This document shows positions 18,954-28,507 of a DNA stretch of 64,000 nucleotides, piece by piece (the stretch's first letter is position 1; each line of letters begins with the position of its first letter). The notes under the pieces are model-generated. The model searched no databases, was not told where the DNA came from, and was given only the letters and a program-made list of their open reading frames with translations. The stretch is from Priestia megaterium (lineage in GTDB: Bacteria > Bacillota > Bacilli > Bacillales > Bacillaceae_H). The stretch spans positions 1,216,001-1,280,000 of the forward strand of contig NZ_CP085442.1 of assembly GCF_023824195.1 (NCBI RefSeq), in the 5' to 3' direction. Made by a program: the position numbers and the translations under genes.

Positions 18954-19126
18954 GATTGTAGTGTTCAAACCTCTTATCTGCCAGAAAGAATTACTTTCTG
19001 TTGGAATTAGCACCGTGCCTTTGTAAAACATGTTTTACGGGTGTGATCCACCTTAGGATGGAATGACGGTCGGTTGCTGGGCTTCACAGGGCCAAATCCC
19101 TCAGCCAACTCTTGATAAGAGTACGA
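18926..19126 (-). promoter_or_regulatory. SAM-I riboswitch (S-box) of mtnKA
   Basis: Read on the minus strand: P1 CTCTTATC (near 19124) pairs with GATAAGAG (near 18971). In between are the S-box hallmarks GAGGGA, GAAGCCCAGCAACC and AAGGCACGGTGCTAATTCC. Downstream, AAGAGGTTTG can pair with CAAGCCTCTT as an antiterminator, which competes with the terminator at 18926-18953. High SAM should terminate transcription before mtnK. Confidence 0.95.
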
Positions 19127-19212
19127 TTACTTATTCAATTTTGATTTGTTTGAATATTTTATGATATCTGGTGAAAATCGTATCATGCAAAAAAACGGCT
19201 GTCAATACATAA

Positions 19213-19995
19213 TTAATAAAATTCTGTGCGTCGATCTGTAAAGACAGGAATTTGTTTACGAATTTCTTTTACAAGTTCCAGGTTAACGTCAGCACTTAAA
19301 AGTTCTTCGCTATCGCCAGCTTCAGCGATTATTTCTCCCCACGGATCGATGACTAAGGAATGTCCGGCAAATGTGTTATTAGGATCTTGGCCTACACGAT
19401 TACACGCGATTACATAGCATTGATTTTCGATTGCACGGCTAATGAGCAGTGCTTTCCAGTGGGCAAGTCTTGGAGCCGGCCACTGAGCGACAACAAACAA
19501 GACTTCTGCTCCGCTGCTAGTATGAACCCGAATCCATTCTGGAAAACGAATATCGTAACAAATAACTCCTGCGCACAGTGACTGTTCAAGTGTAAAAAGA
19601 TTTTTTGCTGTTCCTGCTTCGAGATAGAGGTGCTCATCCATTAATTTAAATAAGTGCAGTTTACTGTATTGTGATACTTCACGACCTTTTCGGTCAAAAA
19701 TATACATCGTATTCGTGACGCCTTGCTCTGTTTTTTTCGCGATCGAACCTGCCACAATATTTACTTCGTTCGTTTTAGCAAATTGAGAAATTAATTGCTT
19801 GGCTTGCTGTCCTTCATCATCTGCAATTTCGTCTAGCCGCGTCAAATCATAAGCTGTATCCCATAGCTCAGGAAGCACAAGGATATCAGGGTTTTCTTTC
19901 AGGGCTTCCGTCATTTTTTGTTCGATATATTTTCGGTTTTTAGTTGGGTTTCCAAACGCAATATCAAGCTGCAAACACGTAATTTTTACACTCAC
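19213..19995 (-). CDS. mtnU: Carbon-nitrogen hydrolase MtnU (omega-amidase)
   Basis: Nitrilase-superfamily amidase thought to hydrolyse 2-oxoglutaramate (or the related 2-oxo-acid amide) formed when the salvage transaminase uses glutamine. The 260-residue protein has the Glu-Lys-Cys triad in LVLPELWD, YSKLHLFKLMDE and GVICYDIRFPEW. It is divergent from mtnE, with 95-110 nt between the starts. Gene order matches B. subtilis mtnU (ykrU). It lies upstream of the S-box, so that riboswitch does not control it. Confidence 0.88.
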   Translation of the reverse strand: MSVKITCLQLDIAFGNPTKNRKYIEQKMTEALKENPDILVLPELWDTAYDLTRLDEIADDEGQQAKQLISQFAKTNEVNIVAGSIAKKTEQGVTNTMYIFDRKGREVSQYSKLHLFKLMDEHLYLEAGTAKNLFTLEQSLCAGVICYDIRFPEWIRVHTSSGAEVLFVVAQWPAPRLAHWKALLISRAIENQCYVIACNRVGQDPNNTFAGHSLVIDPWGEIIAEAGDSEELLSADVNLELVKEIRKQIPVFTDRRTEFY

Positions 19996-20107
19996 TTTAT
20001 CATCCGTCCTTTTTGTAGTAGTTGAAAAAAATGACTTTACAAGTTGAGTATTACAATATATTATTTGTGACTAGAATTTCAAGAATTTTTTGAGAAGGTG
20101 TGCGATG

Positions 20108-21280
20108 ATGAAACAATTTGAGCAATCGGAACTATTAAAAAGTTTACCAAAACAATTTTTTGCATCACTTGTAGGCAAGGTAGGAAAAGTAATGGCCCAA
20201 GGGCACGACGTTATTAACTTAGGGCAGGGAAATCCTGATCAGCCTACTCCTTCACATATTGTAGAAACACTGCAAAAAGCAAGTGCTAATCCTATGCATC
20301 ATAAATATTCTCCATTTCGGGGGCACCAGTTTTTAAAAGAGGCCATTGCAACTTTTTATAAGCGAGAATATGGCGTTGATGTGGATCCTGAAAAAGAAGT
20401 AGCTATTTTATTTGGCGGGAAGGGTGGACTTGTTGAAATCCCGCAGTGCTTATTAAACCCTGGAGATACGGTGCTGGTTCCGGATCCTGGATATCCTGAT
20501 TACTGGTCTGGAGTAGAGCTTGCAAAAGCCAAGATGGAAGTGATGCCGCTCACGGATGAAAATCATTTTCTACCCGTATATGAAGAGATAAGTGAAAGTG
20601 CTAAAGAACAGGCAAAGCTCATGTTTTTAAACTATCCGAATAATCCTACTGGTGCAGTGGCAACGGCAGAATTTTTTGAAAACACCGTGGCGTTTGCTGC
20701 CAAGCACGATATTTGTGTGGTACACGACTTTGCCTATGGAGCAATTGGATTTGATGGTAAAAAGCCGATCAGCTTTTTACAGACTCCTGGTGCAAAAGAG
20801 ACGGGAATTGAAATTTATACTCTTTCTAAAACGTATAACATGGCGGGATGGCGAGTTGGATTTGCTGTAGGAAATGAAAGTGTTGTAGAAGCTATTAATC
20901 TTCTTCAAGATCATATGTATGTCAGTCTCTTTGGGGCGGTTCAAGAGGCAGCAGCCGCAGCTCTGTTAGAATCTCAACAATGTGTGAATGATTTAGTTAA
21001 GCGCTATGAATCTAGACGCAATACCTTTATTCAAGGGCTTCGAGAAATTGGATGGGATGTTACATCTCCAGCGGGCTCCTTTTTTGCATGGCTAAAAGTT
21101 CCTGGAGGATATACTTCTGAACAGTTTTCAGATTTACTTCTTGAAAAAGCCCACGTTGTAGTGGCTCCTGGAGTAGGCTTTGGAACATATGGTGAAGGCT
21201 ATGTGCGCATAGGACTGCTGACGGATGAAGAGCGCATGAGAGAAGCTGTATCTCGAATAAAAAAATTAAGTTTATTTTAA
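20108..21280 (+). CDS. mtnE: Methionine-salvage aminotransferase MtnE
   Basis: PLP-dependent aminotransferase converting 2-oxo-4-methylthiobutyrate to methionine, preferring glutamine in the B. subtilis enzyme. A 390-residue class I/II fold with NYPNNPTGA, the acidic PLP contact in VHDFAYGAIGFDG and the PLP lysine in YTLSKTYNMAGWRVGF. Start at ATG 20108 (MKQFEQSELL) with AGAAGGTG upstream; ATG 20105 is equally possible. It sits between mtnU and the S-box-controlled mtnWXBD and carries its own promoter region. Confidence 0.92.
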   Translation: MKQFEQSELLKSLPKQFFASLVGKVGKVMAQGHDVINLGQGNPDQPTPSHIVETLQKASANPMHHKYSPFRGHQFLKEAIATFYKREYGVDVDPEKEVAILFGGKGGLVEIPQCLLNPGDTVLVPDPGYPDYWSGVELAKAKMEVMPLTDENHFLPVYEEISESAKEQAKLMFLNYPNNPTGAVATAEFFENTVAFAAKHDICVVHDFAYGAIGFDGKKPISFLQTPGAKETGIEIYTLSKTYNMAGWRVGFAVGNESVVEAINLLQDHMYVSLFGAVQEAAAAALLESQQCVNDLVKRYESRRNTFIQGLREIGWDVTSPAGSFFAWLKVPGGYTSEQFSDLLLEKAHVVVAPGVGFGTYGEGYVRIGLLTDEERMREAVSRIKKLSLF

Positions 21281-21410
21281 AAACGCATTGACAATCCTTT
21301 TTGAGTTGGCTTAATATGTAAGAAGTTAACGAGATTAATAACCGATAAATCCTAGCGGTATTTTTTATTTAGTATATAATCTACGAATTCAATTTAAATA
21401 AATAGCAACT

Positions 21411-21558
21411 TTCTTATTAAGAGTAGGTGGAGGGACTAGCCCGATGAAGCCCGGCAACCGACTTAACGCATGTTAAGCACGGTGCTAATTCTTGCAGCAG
21501 CAGCTGAGAGATAAGAAGAGCAACGAAAGCCTCTTCTTAATCACAGAAGAGGTTTTTT
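21411..21558 (+). promoter_or_regulatory. SAM-I riboswitch (S-box) of mtnWXBD
   Basis: P1 CTTATTAAG near 21412 pairs with the GATAAGAAG near 21510. Core elements GGAGGGACTAGCCCGATGAAG, the CCCGGCAACC strand and AAGCACGGTGCTAATTC are intact. AAGAAGAG can pair with CTCTTCTT as antiterminator; the alternative terminator is CCTCTTC with GAAGAGG followed by seven T's (21529-21558). Confidence 0.95.
21529..21558 (+). terminator. S-box intrinsic terminator (mtnWXBD leader)
   Basis: CCTCTTC with GAAGAGG, a 9-nt loop and a run of T's. It lies 40 nt before the mtnW start. Confidence 0.88.
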
Positions 21559-21596
21559 TATTAACGATATTAAACAGCAAGGGAGTTTTTAGCATA

Positions 21597-22841
21597 ATGA
21601 GCGAAATCGTTGCAAGCTACTTACTACATGATAATAAAGGGAATTTTCATAAAAAAGCGGAAGAAATCGCTTTAGGACTAACCGTCGGCTCATGGACAGA
21701 TCTGCCGCTTTTAGATCAACAGCAGCTTCAAAAGCATAAAGGGCGCGTCGTGTCAGTAACTGAGCTTCAAGATTGCGAACGTGTAAACGGATATTTAGGC
21801 GGAGAAATTAAGCAGGCTATTGTCAAAATTGCTTATCCAACTGCCAACTTTTCAAGAGATTTACCGGCTATTTTAGTTACGGTTTTCGGAAAACTATCAC
21901 TTGATGGAAAAGTGAAATTATTAGACTTGGATTTTCCTGATGAACTATTAGCTGAATTTCCAGGACCGCGCTTTGGAATAGAAGGTATACGAGAGAAACT
22001 AGGCGTTTATGACCGTCCGCTTGTGATGAGTATTTTTAAAGGCGTGATTGGAAGAGATATGACGTACTTAACAACTCAGCTGCGTGAGCAAGCGCTTGGC
22101 GGAGTGGATTTGGTTAAAGACGACGAGATTTTGTTTGATAGTGAACGAACACCTTTTGAAGCTCGCGTTACAGAAGGAAAAAAAGTACTGAATGAAGTAT
22201 ACGAAAAAACGGGACACCGCACGCTGTATGCTGTTAATTTAACGGGACGAACGTTTGAATTAAAAGAAAAAGCAAGAAAAGCAGCTGAGCTAGGAGCTGA
22301 TGCTCTTTTATTCAACGTATTTGCTTACGGGTTAGACGTACTGCAGGCACTTCGAGAAGATGATGAAATTAACTTGCCGATTATGGCACACCCAGCTGTT
22401 AGCGGAGCGCTTACGCCATCAGAGTTTTACGGTTTTTCAAATTCATTACTGCTTGGAAAGCTATTGCGTTTAGCCGGAGCAGATTTCTCACTGTTTCCAT
22501 CACCATACGGAAGCGTAGCGCTTTCTCTTGAAGATACGACAGGCATTGCCTATGAATTAACGCGTCCTGTATACAAATATAAGCAGTCTTTCCCGGTTCC
22601 TTCAGCAGGAATTCATCCTGGAATGGTACCGCAGCTTGTGAAAGACTTTGGAATCGACAGCATTATTAATGCAGGAGGCGGAGTTCACGGTCATCCAGAC
22701 GGAGCTATTGGAGGAGGAAAAGCATTCCGTACGGCGATAGATGCAGTACTCTCTCATCAAACACTAGCCGAAAAAGCTGAAGAATCAAAAGAGTTGCAAA
22801 AAGCTTTGCAACTATGGGGAACAGTAGAGGTGAAAGCATGA
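21597..22841 (+). CDS. mtnW: 2,3-Diketo-5-methylthiopentyl-1-phosphate enolase
   Basis: RuBisCO-like protein that enolises the diketo phosphate in methionine salvage. The 414-residue protein has the RuBisCO large-chain layout: N-terminal domain, then the barrel with [22 protein letters not shown] (Lys and Asp/Glu at the metal site) and [18 protein letters not shown] near the C-terminus. I start at ATG 21597 with AAGGGAG upstream; any earlier start would lie inside the riboswitch. The stop overlaps mtnX (ATGA). Confidence 0.95.
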   Translation: MSEIVASYLLHDNKGNFHKKAEEIALGLTVGSWTDLPLLDQQQLQKHKGRVVSVTELQDCERVNGYLGGEIKQAIVKIAYPTANFSRDLPAILVTVFGKLSLDGKVKLLDLDFPDELLAEFPGPRFGIEGIREKLGVYDRPLVMSIFKGVIGRDMTYLTTQLREQALGGVDLVKDDEILFDSERTPFEARVTEGKKVLNEVYEKTGHRTLYAVNLTGRTFELKEKARKAAELGADALLFNVFAYGLDVLQALREDDEINLPIMAHPAVSGALTPSEFYGFSNSLLLGKLLRLAGADFSLFPSPYGSVALSLEDTTGIAYELTRPVYKYKQSFPVPSAGIHPGMVPQLVKDFGIDSIINAGGGVHGHPDGAIGGGKAFRTAIDAVLSHQTLAEKAEESKELQKALQLWGTVEVKA

Positions 22842-23503
22842 CATCGTTAAAAATCTTTTGTGACTTTGATGGAACAATCACAAATAGCGATAACATTATT
22901 GCTATTATGAAACAATTTGCTCCTCCGGAGTGGGAAAGTATTAAAGACGACGTGTTGGAACAGCGCGTCTCCATTCAAGAAGGAGTAGGGCAAATGTTTG
23001 CCTTGCTCCCCGTGGAATTAAAGGAAGATATTATTTCTTATATTTTAGAGACGTCTGCTATTCGAGATGGATTTGATGATTTTATTGCCTATACAAAAGA
23101 GCATCATATTCCGCTTTATATTGTAAGCGGAGGAATTGACTTTTTTGTAAAACCACTTTTGGGAAATCGAGTTGCAGAGGAAATGCTCTACTGCAACGGA
23201 TCTGATTTTTCCGGTGAGCATATTTCCATTACGTGGCCTCATACATGTGATAAACAGTGTACAAATGACTGCGGATGCTGTAAGCCAACGATTATTCGCC
23301 ATCTTGCAGATGAAAGAGATCATACGGTTGTTATTGGCGATTCAATTACGGATTTGCAGGCTGCCAAATTAGCTGATACGGTCATTGCACGTGACTTTTT
23401 AATTAAAAAATGCGAAGAGCTATCTCTACCGTATCGTCCTTTTTCTACTTTTTATGATGTGATTCATCATTTACAAGAATTAACAGAAGAGGTGAAAGCA
23501 TGA
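22838..23503 (+). CDS. mtnX: 2-Hydroxy-3-keto-5-methylthiopentenyl-1-phosphate phosphatase
   Basis: HAD-family phosphatase producing acireductone. 221 residues starting [15 protein letters not shown] (DFDGT nucleophile motif), with YIVSGG as motif II and [14 protein letters not shown] as motif [15 protein letters not shown] is a Cys-rich insert typical of MtnX. GAGGTG precedes the ATG, which overlaps the mtnW stop; its own stop overlaps the mtnB start. Confidence 0.94.
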   Translation: MTSLKIFCDFDGTITNSDNIIAIMKQFAPPEWESIKDDVLEQRVSIQEGVGQMFALLPVELKEDIISYILETSAIRDGFDDFIAYTKEHHIPLYIVSGGIDFFVKPLLGNRVAEEMLYCNGSDFSGEHISITWPHTCDKQCTNDCGCCKPTIIRHLADERDHTVVIGDSITDLQAAKLADTVIARDFLIKKCEELSLPYRPFSTFYDVIHHLQELTEEVKA

Positions 23504-24138
23504 GTATCATGGCTCAGCAAAGATTGCATGAGCTTGCGGATATAAAAGATGAGTTGGCAGAGCGCGATTGGTTCTTCGGTACAAGCGGAAACTTAGCAAT
23601 TAAAGTGGACCAAAATCCGACAACTTTCTTTGTATCAGCAAGTGGAAAAGACAAAAGAAAACGTACAAATGAAGATTTTTTATTAGTTGATCAATACGGA
23701 AAGCCTGCAGAAGAAACGCATTTAAAGCCTTCTGCTGAAACGCTTTTACACGTTAAGATTTACGATTTAACGAATGCTGGGTGCAGTCTTCATGTACATA
23801 CAATCGACAATAACGTGATCTCTGAACTGTACGGAGATGAAGGCGTTATTTCATTCAAAGGTCAAGAAATTATTAAGGCGCTAGGTATTTGGGAAGAAGA
23901 TGCGGAAATCACTGTTCCGATTATTCCGAATTACGCAGATATTCCGACACTAGCAGAAGAGTTTTCTCACCATATAAAAGGCGATCAAGGTGCGATTTTG
24001 ATTCGTAACCACGGGATTACGGTATGGGGGAAAAATGCATTTGAAACAAAAAAAGCGCTAGAAGCCTATGAATTTCTATTTAGCTACCATGTCAAATTAC
24101 TGTCACTTAAAGGCATTAAGCCAAAGGTGCATTTATAA
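23500..24138 (+). CDS. mtnB: Methylthioribulose-1-phosphate dehydratase
   Basis: Class II aldolase-fold, zinc-dependent dehydratase that acts directly after MtnA. 212 residues with [22 protein letters not shown] and the zinc His pair SLHVHT (about residue 105), plus NHGITVWG near the C-terminus. The start codon overlaps the mtnX stop (ATGA). mtnD follows 15 nt downstream. Confidence 0.94.
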   Translation: MSIMAQQRLHELADIKDELAERDWFFGTSGNLAIKVDQNPTTFFVSASGKDKRKRTNEDFLLVDQYGKPAEETHLKPSAETLLHVKIYDLTNAGCSLHVHTIDNNVISELYGDEGVISFKGQEIIKALGIWEEDAEITVPIIPNYADIPTLAEEFSHHIKGDQGAILIRNHGITVWGKNAFETKKALEAYEFLFSYHVKLLSLKGIKPKVHL

Positions 24139-24153
24139 AAGGAGGAAACAACA

Positions 24154-24669
24154 ATGGCGCAAATTCGCTTACATGTAAACAATAAAAGAATTGAAACTCA
24201 AGAGGAAGTATCAGCTTTTCTGGCAAACAATGAAGTTATTTATGAAAACTGGGATATTACAAAACTTCCAGAAAATCTTCGTGAAAAATATGATTTAACT
24301 GATGAAGAAAAAACAGAAATTTTAAACGCTTTTGGTGAGGATATTAAAGATATTTCGGAACGCCGCGGCTATAAAGCTCAAGATGTTATCTCGTTATCGG
24401 AATCTACACCAAATATTGATGAATTGTTAAAAAACTTTCAGCGCAAGCATATTCATACAGATGACGAAGTTCGCTTTATTGTAAGCGGTCATGGAATCTT
24501 TGTTATTCAAGGAAAAGATGGCGAATTTTTTGATGTTGAATTAGAGCCGGGCGATTTAATTTCAGTACCAGAAAACATTCTTCATTACTTTACACTAATG
24601 GAAGATCGTAAAGTAGTCGCTGTCAGAATTTTCGTGACAACTGAAGGATGGGTACCTATTTACGCATAA
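24154..24669 (+). CDS. mtnD: Acireductone dioxygenase
   Basis: Cupin-family Fe/Ni dioxygenase that cleaves acireductone with O2, to methylthio-oxobutyrate and formate (Fe form) or to CO, formate and methylthiopropionate (Ni form). 171 residues. The metal site is partly recognisable: HTDDEVRFIVSG with His and Glu, and ILHYFTLMED with the last His. AAAGGAGG lies 7 nt before the ATG. Last gene of mtnWXBD; a GC-rich hairpin follows. Confidence 0.94.
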   Translation: MAQIRLHVNNKRIETQEEVSAFLANNEVIYENWDITKLPENLREKYDLTDEEKTEILNAFGEDIKDISERRGYKAQDVISLSESTPNIDELLKNFQRKHIHTDDEVRFIVSGHGIFVIQGKDGEFFDVELEPGDLISVPENILHYFTLMEDRKVVAVRIFVTTEGWVPIYA

Positions 24670-24698
24670 CAATTACTTGTAAAGCATAGGCCATCATC

Positions 24699-24733
24699 AC
24701 CCCGCTTTTACATCTAAAAGCGGGGTATTCTTT
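24699..24733 (+). terminator. mtnD hairpin
   Basis: ACCCCGCTTTTA with TAAAAGCGGGGT, 4-nt loop. The following tract is only moderately T-rich, so termination may be incomplete. Confidence 0.7.
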
Positions 24734-24791
24734 GGATTATTATAAAACTAACTATTTTTATGTGAATAATAAGTTTAATAGGAGGAACACC

Positions 24792-25868
24792 ATGAAAAAG
24801 AGTAAAAAAATGCTGTGGCCACTTACTTTGCTCGTGCTTCTAGTCTTTGCGCTGGCTGCCTGCACGAAAGAACAGCCAAGTCTAAACGAAAAAGCACAGG
24901 CAGCTCCAGCGCAGCAAGCGGCTTCTGCTAAGCCTGTACAGCAAGAAGGAAAAAAGATTACGAAAGATACAAAAATTGCTCTTATTTCTGAATTTACGTC
25001 AGGCACTCATGCTGCTCAGTACATAACAGGCGTGACAAAAGCGGCTAAAAAAGCAGGAGTACAGCTGTCCGTTTCTGATTCAAACAATGATCAATCTAAA
25101 ATGGCTGCTTATTTAGACACGGCTATCAACCAAAATGTTGACGGTATTATGATTGACCACGGCCGGGCTGAAACTCTTGAACCTGGCGTGAAGCGCGCGA
25201 TTGCAAAAGGAATTCCCGTTATTGCAACAGACGTAGAATTAAAAGTAGAAGGCGTTACAACCATCGATCAGGACGATTATATGCTTGCGCTGCAGGGTCT
25301 GAAACAAATGATGCAGGACATTAATGGAAAAGGAAACATTGTATATGCGTTTGTTGGAGGCTTTGCACCGATGGAAAAGCGCGACAGCATTTATAAAATT
25401 ATGATGAATCGCTATCCAGATGTAAAACAAATTGCTACGTTCGGAAGCGCAACGGACAACACCTCACTAGACACACAAAATAAAATGGCAGCCGTGTTGA
25501 AGCAGTATCCAAATAAAGGAGACATTGCGGCCGTTTGGGCACCTTGGGACGAATTTGCAAAAGGGGTAACAAGAGCGATTAAAGAAGCAGGACGAGACGA
25601 GATTAAAGTATACGGAGTAGACTTATCTGATGAAGATCTGCAAATGATGCAGGCAAAAAACAGCCCGTGGAAAGCGTCAGCTGCCGTAAATCCAGCTTCA
25701 GTAGGAGAAAAGCAAGTTGATCTGCTTCTTAAAAAGATTTCCGGTCAAGAGATCCCTCGTTATTATTCCTTTGATCCGGTTTTAGTCAAACAAACAGATT
25801 TGCCTAATCAAACGATTAATATGGATCAGCTTAGTCAGTACGTAGAAGAATGGGGTAAAAAAGAATAG
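24792..25868 (+). CDS. Sugar ABC transporter substrate-binding lipoprotein (RbsB-like)
   Basis: Extracellular binding protein of a ribose/galactose-type importer. Begins with a Lys-rich signal sequence and lipobox LAAC (Cys near residue 26), then a Gln/Ala-rich linker and a periplasmic-binding-protein type 1 domain (IALISEFTSGTHAAQYITG, DNSLDTQNK-like hinge segments). 358 residues from ATG 24792, with GGAGG 7 nt upstream; the in-frame ATG 60 nt earlier has no ribosome site. First gene of a binding protein-ATPase-permease operon directly downstream of mtnWXBD. The substrate is not shown by sequence; methylthioribose is a hypothesis from context. Confidence 0.87.
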   Translation: MKKSKKMLWPLTLLVLLVFALAACTKEQPSLNEKAQAAPAQQAASAKPVQQEGKKITKDTKIALISEFTSGTHAAQYITGVTKAAKKAGVQLSVSDSNNDQSKMAAYLDTAINQNVDGIMIDHGRAETLEPGVKRAIAKGIPVIATDVELKVEGVTTIDQDDYMLALQGLKQMMQDINGKGNIVYAFVGGFAPMEKRDSIYKIMMNRYPDVKQIATFGSATDNTSLDTQNKMAAVLKQYPNKGDIAAVWAPWDEFAKGVTRAIKEAGRDEIKVYGVDLSDEDLQMMQAKNSPWKASAAVNPASVGEKQVDLLLKKISGQEIPRYYSFDPVLVKQTDLPNQTINMDQLSQYVEEWGKKE

Positions 25869-25884
25869 AAGTGGAGGGACAGGT

Positions 25885-27390
25885 ATGACGAACGAGCTTT
25901 CAATGAAGAACATAACAAAAAACTTTGGTTCTTTTCAAGCGCTGAACAAAGTTGATTTTACTGTTCAAAAAGGGGAAATCCATGCTTTATTGGGAGCCAA
26001 TGGTGCCGGTAAAAGTACGCTGATGAAAATATTGTGCGGAGCTTACAACGAGTACGAAGGAAAAATCTGTAAAAACGGAGGGGAAATCTCCATTTCTTCT
26101 CCTAAAGAAGCTAAGCGCCACGGCATCGGTATTGTACACCAAGAAGTGGATGTAGCGCTAATTCCTTCGCTGTCAGTAGCTGAAAACATTGTGTTAGACG
26201 TGCAGGCTTCTAATAAAAGTAAGACATTTGTAAACTGGAAATCTATTTATAAGAAAGCGGAAGAAGCTCTTTCTTTACTTGGTTCTTCTCTATCCGTTAA
26301 AAAAAATGTCGTTGATCTAACTCTATCAGAAAAACAGCAGGTGCTTATTGCACGTGCAATTGTACAGAATGTTGATTATTTAATTTTGGATGAACCAACC
26401 GCACCTCTTAGTGTGGAAGAGACGAAACAATTGTTTTCTGTGATGAGAGAGCTGAAGAAAAGCGGAGTAGGCATTATTTACATTTCACATCGCCTTCAAG
26501 AAGTGGTTGATATTTGCGACCGCTTAACGGTTTTAAAGGACGGACGCTATGTAGTTACAAAAGAAACGTCACATACATCGATTGAAGACGTGATTACGTT
26601 CATGTTAGGAACGTCTTCTGTAAAACAGTGGGTCAAAAAATCAGTAGAAATTGGAAACGAACTCTTACATGTAGAAGCATTATCTCTTCCAGGGCGCCTT
26701 TCTAATATCTCTTTTCATGTAAAAGAAGGAGAAGTAGTCGGTATTGCAGGGCTTGTAGGAGCGGGTAAAACGGAGCTTTGCCGAAGTCTATTTGGTTTAG
26801 AGCAATATGTGAGCGGCAGCGTTCGGTTAAAAGGCAAGAAACTAAAGTTGAATAAGCAGCCGTATTATTATATTGCACAAGGTCTTTCTCTTGTTCCTGA
26901 AGAACGAAGAAAAGAAGGAATTTTTGTTCATGAATCGATTGCCGATAACTTAGTTTTGCCAAGTCTGTCCCGCTTTACAAATTATTCGTTTCTAAAGCGA
27001 GGAAAGATCAAAGAAAAAGCGCAGAAAACGACTGGGCAAGTTGGCGTAAAGTCTCATTCTATCGAGCAGTCAGTTGGAACGTTAAGCGGTGGAAATCAGC
27101 AGAAAGTAGCAATCGGAAAATGGCTTGTTACGGACTCTAGCGTGCTGTTGTTTGATGAACCAACTAAAGGGGTTGATGTAGGCTCCAAGCGAGAGATATT
27201 TGATTTAATTACAAATCTTGTGTCACAGCAAAAAGGAGTTGTTTATGCAACCTGTGAATTCGAGGAGCTGCTAGGGGTAGCGGATCGAATTTATGTTATG
27301 TACAACGGAAAAATCGTGAAAGAATTATCCAAAGAAGAAGCAACTAGTGAAAAATTATTTTATTATACAGCAGGAGGAGTAAAAGGATGA
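25885..27390 (+). CDS. Sugar ABC transporter ATP-binding protein (RbsA/MglA type)
   Basis: Energises the importer. The 501-residue protein is a tandem ATPase: the first half has Walker A GANGAGKS, a degenerate signature (LTLSEKQQV) and Walker B LILDEPTAPL. The second half has a modified P-loop GLVGAGKTE, the signature LSGGNQQKVAIG and Walker B LLFDEPTKGVDVG. This arrangement is typical of the carbohydrate CUT2 class. It follows the binding-protein gene by 16 nt and overlaps the permease gene by 4 nt. Confidence 0.92.
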   Translation: MTNELSMKNITKNFGSFQALNKVDFTVQKGEIHALLGANGAGKSTLMKILCGAYNEYEGKICKNGGEISISSPKEAKRHGIGIVHQEVDVALIPSLSVAENIVLDVQASNKSKTFVNWKSIYKKAEEALSLLGSSLSVKKNVVDLTLSEKQQVLIARAIVQNVDYLILDEPTAPLSVEETKQLFSVMRELKKSGVGIIYISHRLQEVVDICDRLTVLKDGRYVVTKETSHTSIEDVITFMLGTSSVKQWVKKSVEIGNELLHVEALSLPGRLSNISFHVKEGEVVGIAGLVGAGKTELCRSLFGLEQYVSGSVRLKGKKLKLNKQPYYYIAQGLSLVPEERRKEGIFVHESIADNLVLPSLSRFTNYSFLKRGKIKEKAQKTTGQVGVKSHSIEQSVGTLSGGNQQKVAIGKWLVTDSSVLLFDEPTKGVDVGSKREIFDLITNLVSQQKGVVYATCEFEELLGVADRIYVMYNGKIVKELSKEEATSEKLFYYTAGGVKG

Positions 27391-28421
27391 GTGCGGAGTA
27401 TGTAACAGAACCTGTAGCGAAACCAAAGAGAATAATAAGCGTTTTCGACTTTTTTTATAAATATGGGACAGTCTTAATGATTTTTGTCATTATGATTATT
27501 TTTTCCATTGCCACACCTAACTTTTTAACAGGAGAAAACATTAGTGATATCCTGCGCTCTATTTCTATTGTTACCTTAATAGCGCTTGGTGTAACGATAT
27601 CGTTAACCGTCAACGGACTCGATTTATCTGTAGGGTCTACGGCTGGGTTAGCCACTATTTTATCAGCCTCTATGCTTGTTTTACACAGACAAGAAATTGC
27701 AGTTGCTATCATTGTTCCGATTATTGCATCGCTTCTTATCGGGTTAGTAAATGCTTTTTTAGTAGTGAAAGTAAAGATTCCTGATATTTTAGCCACTCTT
27801 TCAATGATGTTCATCGTACAGGGGATTTTATTAACGTATACAAAAGGCTCAGCTATTTATACCAATATGCCTTTACCAAGCGGAGAAAGAGCTCCGGGAA
27901 TTTTTATTCCATCTTTCCTTGCACTAGGGCAAGGTCATTTTCTAGGTATTCCTGTCCCTGTTATCATTATGCTGCTGACTGTGCTGCTTGTTCATATCGT
28001 TTTTTCCTATACGAAGTTTGGGCGTTTTTTCTACGTAACAGGAGGGAACATAGAAGCTGCAAGACTTTCGGGTGTACCGGTTAACCGTTACCGTATGTAT
28101 GCCTATATGTTTTCAGGTTTGCTTGCTGGAATTGGAGGAGTCGTACTGGCTGCCCGTATTGGAGTAGGAGAAGTGAACGCAGGCTCACCATTTTTAATGG
28201 ATGCTGTAGCTGCTACATACATTGGCTTTTCCGTATTTGGAGCAGGGAAACCGAACGTATTCGGGACGCTCATTGGTTCTATTTTAATTGGTGTGCTGTT
28301 AAATGGATTAACGATGCTAAATGTTCCGTATTATATGCAAGACATTATTAAAGGAGCTGTATTAGCAGGAGCCTTAGCTTTAACGTATTACCGCTCAAAA
28401 CAAACATCTACGGCTGTGTAA
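27387..28421 (+). CDS. Sugar ABC transporter permease (RbsC type)
   Basis: Membrane channel of the CUT2-class importer: 344 residues with about 8-10 hydrophobic helices. The conserved segments LTVNGLDLSVGS, SGLLAGIGGVVLAARIG and AATYIGFSVFGAGKPNVFGT are the signatures of RbsC-family permeases. The start overlaps the ATPase stop (ATGA). A hairpin terminator made from its own final codons follows. Confidence 0.92.
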   Translation: MSAEYVTEPVAKPKRIISVFDFFYKYGTVLMIFVIMIIFSIATPNFLTGENISDILRSISIVTLIALGVTISLTVNGLDLSVGSTAGLATILSASMLVLHRQEIAVAIIVPIIASLLIGLVNAFLVVKVKIPDILATLSMMFIVQGILLTYTKGSAIYTNMPLPSGERAPGIFIPSFLALGQGHFLGIPVPVIIMLLTVLLVHIVFSYTKFGRFFYVTGGNIEAARLSGVPVNRYRMYAYMFSGLLAGIGGVVLAARIGVGEVNAGSPFLMDAVAATYIGFSVFGAGKPNVFGTLIGSILIGVLLNGLTMLNVPYYMQDIIKGAVLAGALALTYYRSKQTSTAV

Positions 28422-28436
28422 ACAGCCGTTTTTTTT
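28410..28436 (+). terminator. Terminator of the sugar ABC operon
   Basis: ACGGCTGT with ACAGCCGT around a GTAA loop, then eight T's. It overlaps the permease stop codon. Confidence 0.88.
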
Positions 28437-28507
28437 CGTTTGAAATCGGGAAGAATAAGGAAAAACAATAGTATAGCCTATTATTTATGTAGAAAGAGGG
28501 AGTATAG

